Part shown: positions 14,664 to 17,083 of the stretch, piece by piece
How positions within the stretch are numbered: the stretch's first letter is position 1
How the letters are laid out: every line of letters starts with the position of its first letter
NCBI GenBank assembly: GCA_030432015.1
Contig: JAUIHJ010000067.1
Coordinates: forward strand, 1 to 17,083
Origin: a bacterium
GTDB taxonomy: Bacteria; Planctomycetota; Planctomycetia; Pirellulales; Pirellulaceae
Length of the DNA: 17,083 bases
Direction of reading: 5' to 3'
Made by a program: the position numbers and the translations under genes
The notes under the pieces: model-generated
Databases searched by the model: none
Seen by the model: the letters and a program-made list of their open reading frames with translations, nothing else
Told to the model about the DNA's origin: nothing

Positions 14664-16363
14664 TGAGATTCGACGCTTCGGCCCGCGGACTACTGTTTCT
14701 GGTGCTCATCGCCGGCGAGCCCTGTTGGCACGCCGCCGATGGGCCATTGGTCGATTGGCTGCCGACACCCAACGAGGTTTCTGCGACCGAATTACGTGGC
14801 GAGATTGTCGACGCCACTTCCGGTCAGCGGATCGCCGCTCGGCTGTACATCAAGTCCGAAGATCCGCGTCCGGCAATGCCCGATCCTGCGACGGCCGGAA
14901 CATGGCCCTGGTTTTTCGCGCGTTCCGCCGACGAGGGCGGATCCGCCGTTACCTATCATGTCCGGCGGAGCGCGGCGAGCGTCGAGACGCATACGACGCT
15001 CTCCGCAGATCCGTTTATCGCCCAACTGCCCGCCGGTCGCTACACGTTGATTGCCGAGTGCGGCAAGGAATACCAGACGGCGCAGGTTCCCGTCGAAGTT
15101 GGTGATCAACCGGTCGCAACGTCCATCCGACTCCGACGGTGGATCGATATGAATGCGCTCGGCTGGTATTCGGGCGAGACGCACGTGCATCGCCAGGTTG
15201 ACGACCTGCCCAACATTATGCAAGCGGAGCACTTGAACGTCGCCTTACCGCTGACCTATTGGGTGACCCGCGCCGGCACCCCTCCCTCGCAAGGCGACAA
15301 GAATTCGCCGGCGATCAAGCCCGAGTTGATCCGGGTGGATGCCACACATGTGATCTATCCGATGAATACGGAGTACGAGATTTTCAGCGTCGGGGGAAAG
15401 GGGCATACCTTGGGCGCCATTTTCGCCCTCAACCACAAGACGGTCTTCAACCAGGGTGTGCCTCCGGTGGGCGAGATTGCCAGACAGACGCATCAGCAGG
15501 GCGGTCTGCTGGAATTGGACAAGCACAATTGGCCATGGTCGATGATGCTGGTGCCGGTCATGAAGGTCGATCTTTACGAACTCACCAACAACCACGTGTG
15601 GCGTGCCCCGTTCTACTTTCGCGACTTTGGTACCCCGCCTCCCGCGTATATGCAGGTCGAGCTAGACGATCGCGGCATGACCGAACGTGGTTGGATCGAC
15701 TATACGATGCAGAATTACTACGCGCTCTTGAATTGCGGTTTTCGCATGCGACCAACGGCCGGTACGGCATCGGGCGTGCACCCGGTACCGCTGGGCTTTG
15801 GACGTGTCTATGTCCATCTTCCCGACGGATTTTCGTACGCGAAGTGGATCGACGGTCTCGACCAGGGGCGCTCATTCGTCACGACCGGTCCCATGCTGGA
15901 CGTCAAGGTTGCCGGCAATCCAGCGGGCAGTACGATCACGGCAACAGGGGCGGCTGACTATCAAGTAACGGGCTGGATCCGCAGCGCCCGGCCACTCGCC
16001 AGGATCGAAGTGGTTTCGGCGGGCGAAGTGGTCAAGACCATTGTGCCGCAAAATACGACAAATTCTACGACGGCGTACGAAACAGAACTCGACGTGACGA
16101 TCCCGGTCTCCGGTTCGACCTGGTTGGCGGTTCGATGCTTTGAGACCGCCAGGGATCGTCGCGAGCGATTTGCCCATTCGTCGCCGACGCATATTGATAT
16201 CGCCGGGAAACCACTACAACCGCGCCGCGTCGAGGTGGAATACCTGGTCGCGCGCGTGAAAGAGGAACTTGCGCGCCACGAAGGTGTGCTCGACGCCGCC
16301 GCGCTGTCCGAGTATCGCGCGGCCCTGGAAGTCTATCAGGGCCTGTTGCGCGACGCCAAGTGA
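14660..16363 (+). CDS. Exported CehA/McbA family metallohydrolase
   Basis: The 567-aa protein starts with a signal peptide (MMRFDASARGLLFLVLIAGE, cleavage probably near AADG). Residues about 40-165 look like a beta-sandwich or carboxypeptidase-regulatory-like segment (ATELRGEIVDATSGQRIAAR and PAGRYTLIAECGKEYQ). The metal-binding signature LGWYSGETHVHRQVDD (His175, His177) marks the PHP-like CehA/McbA domain, continued by LELDKHNWPW and RSFVTTGPMLDVKVAG. Named family members hydrolyse carbaryl or other esters and phosphates, but planctomycete members have unknown substrates. A charged helix (VARVKEELARHEGVLDAAAL) ends the protein. It overlaps metF by 4 nt and is therefore probably cotranslated, although a metabolic link is not obvious. 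A second ATG at 14663 is equally possible. Confidence 0.9.
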   Translation: MMRFDASARGLLFLVLIAGEPCWHAADGPLVDWLPTPNEVSATELRGEIVDATSGQRIAARLYIKSEDPRPAMPDPATAGTWPWFFARSADEGGSAVTYHVRRSAASVETHTTLSADPFIAQLPAGRYTLIAECGKEYQTAQVPVEVGDQPVATSIRLRRWIDMNALGWYSGETHVHRQVDDLPNIMQAEHLNVALPLTYWVTRAGTPPSQGDKNSPAIKPELIRVDATHVIYPMNTEYEIFSVGGKGHTLGAIFALNHKTVFNQGVPPVGEIARQTHQQGGLLELDKHNWPWSMMLVPVMKVDLYELTNNHVWRAPFYFRDFGTPPPAYMQVELDDRGMTERGWIDYTMQNYYALLNCGFRMRPTAGTASGVHPVPLGFGRVYVHLPDGFSYAKWIDGLDQGRSFVTTGPMLDVKVAGNPAGSTITATGAADYQVTGWIRSARPLARIEVVSAGEVVKTIVPQNTTNSTTAYETELDVTIPVSGSTWLAVRCFETARDRRERFAHSSPTHIDIAGKPLQPRRVEVEYLVARVKEELARHEGVLDAAALSEYRAALEVYQGLLRDAK

Positions 16364-16435
16364 GGTCGATCGCCTCCTGCGGTGAAACGCAGAATTCGAT
16401 TGGTCTTAACCGCAGGGTGAGTTGACTGGGGGCGC

Positions 16436-16495
16436 AAAAGAAAACCCGACACGCCCGCGAAGAGGGGTCCCAGCCTCTGCACTGACATGTCGGGT
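16436..16495 (-). terminator. Intrinsic terminator of the right sigma gene, long branched hairpin
   Basis: On the minus strand, ACCCGACA (16495-16488) pairs with TGTCGGGT (16451-16444). An inner AGAGG/CCTCT stem lies at 16461-16465 with 16474-16478. A T-rich run TTTTCTTTT (16444-16436) follows the outer stem. The loop is much larger than in a minimal terminator. The plus strand has no T run after the stem, so it should work mainly for the sigma gene. Confidence 0.7.
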
Positions 16496-16497
16496 CG

Positions 16498-16515
16498 ATG
16501 TTGTGGCAACAACAT
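16498..16515. repeat. Small stem-loop in the sigma gene 3' UTR
   Basis: ATGTTGT (16498-16504) and ACAACAT (16509-16515) are exact complements with a four-base loop. It lies between the sigma stop codon and the terminator, so the sigma transcript would end in two consecutive hairpins. Confidence 0.55.
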
Positions 16516-16545
16516 GATTGGGTCGCAATGATCGTCGGTGCCGAG

Positions 16546-17083
16546 TCAGGCGGTCTCCGTCGCTCCTTCGACCGGCATCTCCACCCCATCCAGAAAGCTG
16601 GCCAGTGACCGGCAGCGATAGGGTTGTTGGAGTTTGCGCACGGCCTTCGATTCGATTTGTCGAACTCGCTCTCGGGTTACCGAGAAGATCTTACCGACCT
16701 CTTCCAGCGTGTACGAATAGCCATCGGCCAAACCATATCGCAAGCGAATGATCTCGCGTTCGCGATAGTTTAGATCCTCCATGGCCATCTCAATGCGATT
16801 CTTGAGCGACTCTTGATTGGTGTCGTAGAGTGGATCTTCTTCACGGTAGTCCTGGAGGAATTCACCGAAGTAGCTATCGTCGTGGTCGCCTACCGGTTGA
16901 TCGAGCGATAATGGTTGACGCGACATCTTCATGATGCATCGCGTGTCGTCGAGCGAAAGACCCGCCTTGGCTGCGGTCTCTTCGGGGGTTGGCTCGCGTC
17001 CCAACTCTTGTACCAATTCGCGCGTCACGGTCCGCACCTTGCTCATTGTGTCGATCATGTGCACAGGAACACGGATGGTGCGG
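16546..17083 (-). CDS. RNA polymerase sigma-70 factor, RpoD/SigA family (5' end outside window)
   Basis: The frame is open through the right edge, so only the last 179 residues are visible, starting RTIRVPVHMIDTMSKVRTVT at the end of region 2 and the start of region 3. Region 3 includes LVQELGREPTPEETAAKAGL. Region 4 is YREREIIRLRYGL plus YTLEEVGKIF and TRERVRQIESKAVRKL, the -35-binding helix-turn-helix. Compared with the sigma protein at the left edge, the shared part is roughly 60 percent identical by eye, with a different linker (YREEDPLYDTNQESLKNRIE) and a C-terminal extension GVEMPVEGATETA. Its acidic linker is closer to typical RpoD, so this may be the housekeeping copy (inference). The stop is TGA at 16548-16546. 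Confidence 0.95.
   Translation of the reverse strand, partial: RTIRVPVHMIDTMSKVRTVTRELVQELGREPTPEETAAKAGLSLDDTRCIMKMSRQPLSLDQPVGDHDDSYFGEFLQDYREEDPLYDTNQESLKNRIEMAMEDLNYREREIIRLRYGLADGYSYTLEEVGKIFSVTRERVRQIESKAVRKLQQPYRCRSLASFLDGVEMPVEGATETA

Noticed and set aside
1..17083. Sigma gene ends as terminal inverted repeats of a composite mobile element
   Set aside because: The similarity is at protein level between paralogues; no transposase, integrase or target-site duplication is visible.

Overview
The window looks like a stretch of a planctomycete chromosome, probably Pirellulales. This is an inference from high-GC coding, a zinc-ribbon/GYF/membrane-anchor protein, a Tat-exported sugar isomerase-like protein, an alternative GlmU-like nucleotidyltransferase, two RpoD-type sigma paralogues close together, and intergenic repeats of a kind I associate with that phylum. 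There are 14 protein genes. Both edges cut a sigma-70 gene, and the two sigma genes point inward at each other. I see no rRNA, tRNA, CRISPR array, insertion sequence or phage gene.

Layout. 1-752: 3' end of a sigma factor and its intrinsic terminator. 753-1076: non-coding, with a four-copy 15-bp tandem repeat and a 21-bp direct repeat. 1077-1709 (-): ClpP-like protease lacking the catalytic Asp, divergent from 1818-2564 (+), a zinc-ribbon/GYF/TM protein behind a good sigma-70 promoter. 2578-3171: exported protein. 3375-4037: lipoprotein. 4113-4179: two strong inverted repeats. 4214-5146: Tat-exported TIM-barrel protein.

5215-11137 is the most unusual part: five co-directional, tightly packed or overlapping genes. 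They are (1) a two-TM protein with a C-terminal zinc ribbon; (2) a radical SAM/SPASM protein with an N-terminal PqqD-like peptide-recognition domain and a C-terminal GGCxx repeat; (3) a paralogue that kept the PqqD-like domain and the last four SPASM cysteines but lost the radical SAM CX3CX2C segment; (4) an exported DUF2207-like membrane protein ending in nine glycines and a six-cysteine Cys-Ala tail; (5) a class I methyltransferase whose start overlaps the codons of that tail. My inference is a RiPP-like post-translational modification system whose substrate is the tail of a membrane protein rather than a small precursor peptide.

11310-16363 is more ordinary: a Gfo/Idh/MocA oxidoreductase, a GlmU-like sugar nucleotidyltransferase, metF, and an exported CehA/McbA-type metallohydrolase that overlaps the metF stop by 4 nt. 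16436-16515 holds structured sequence including the terminator of the right-hand sigma gene, whose 3' part fills 16546-17083 on the minus strand.
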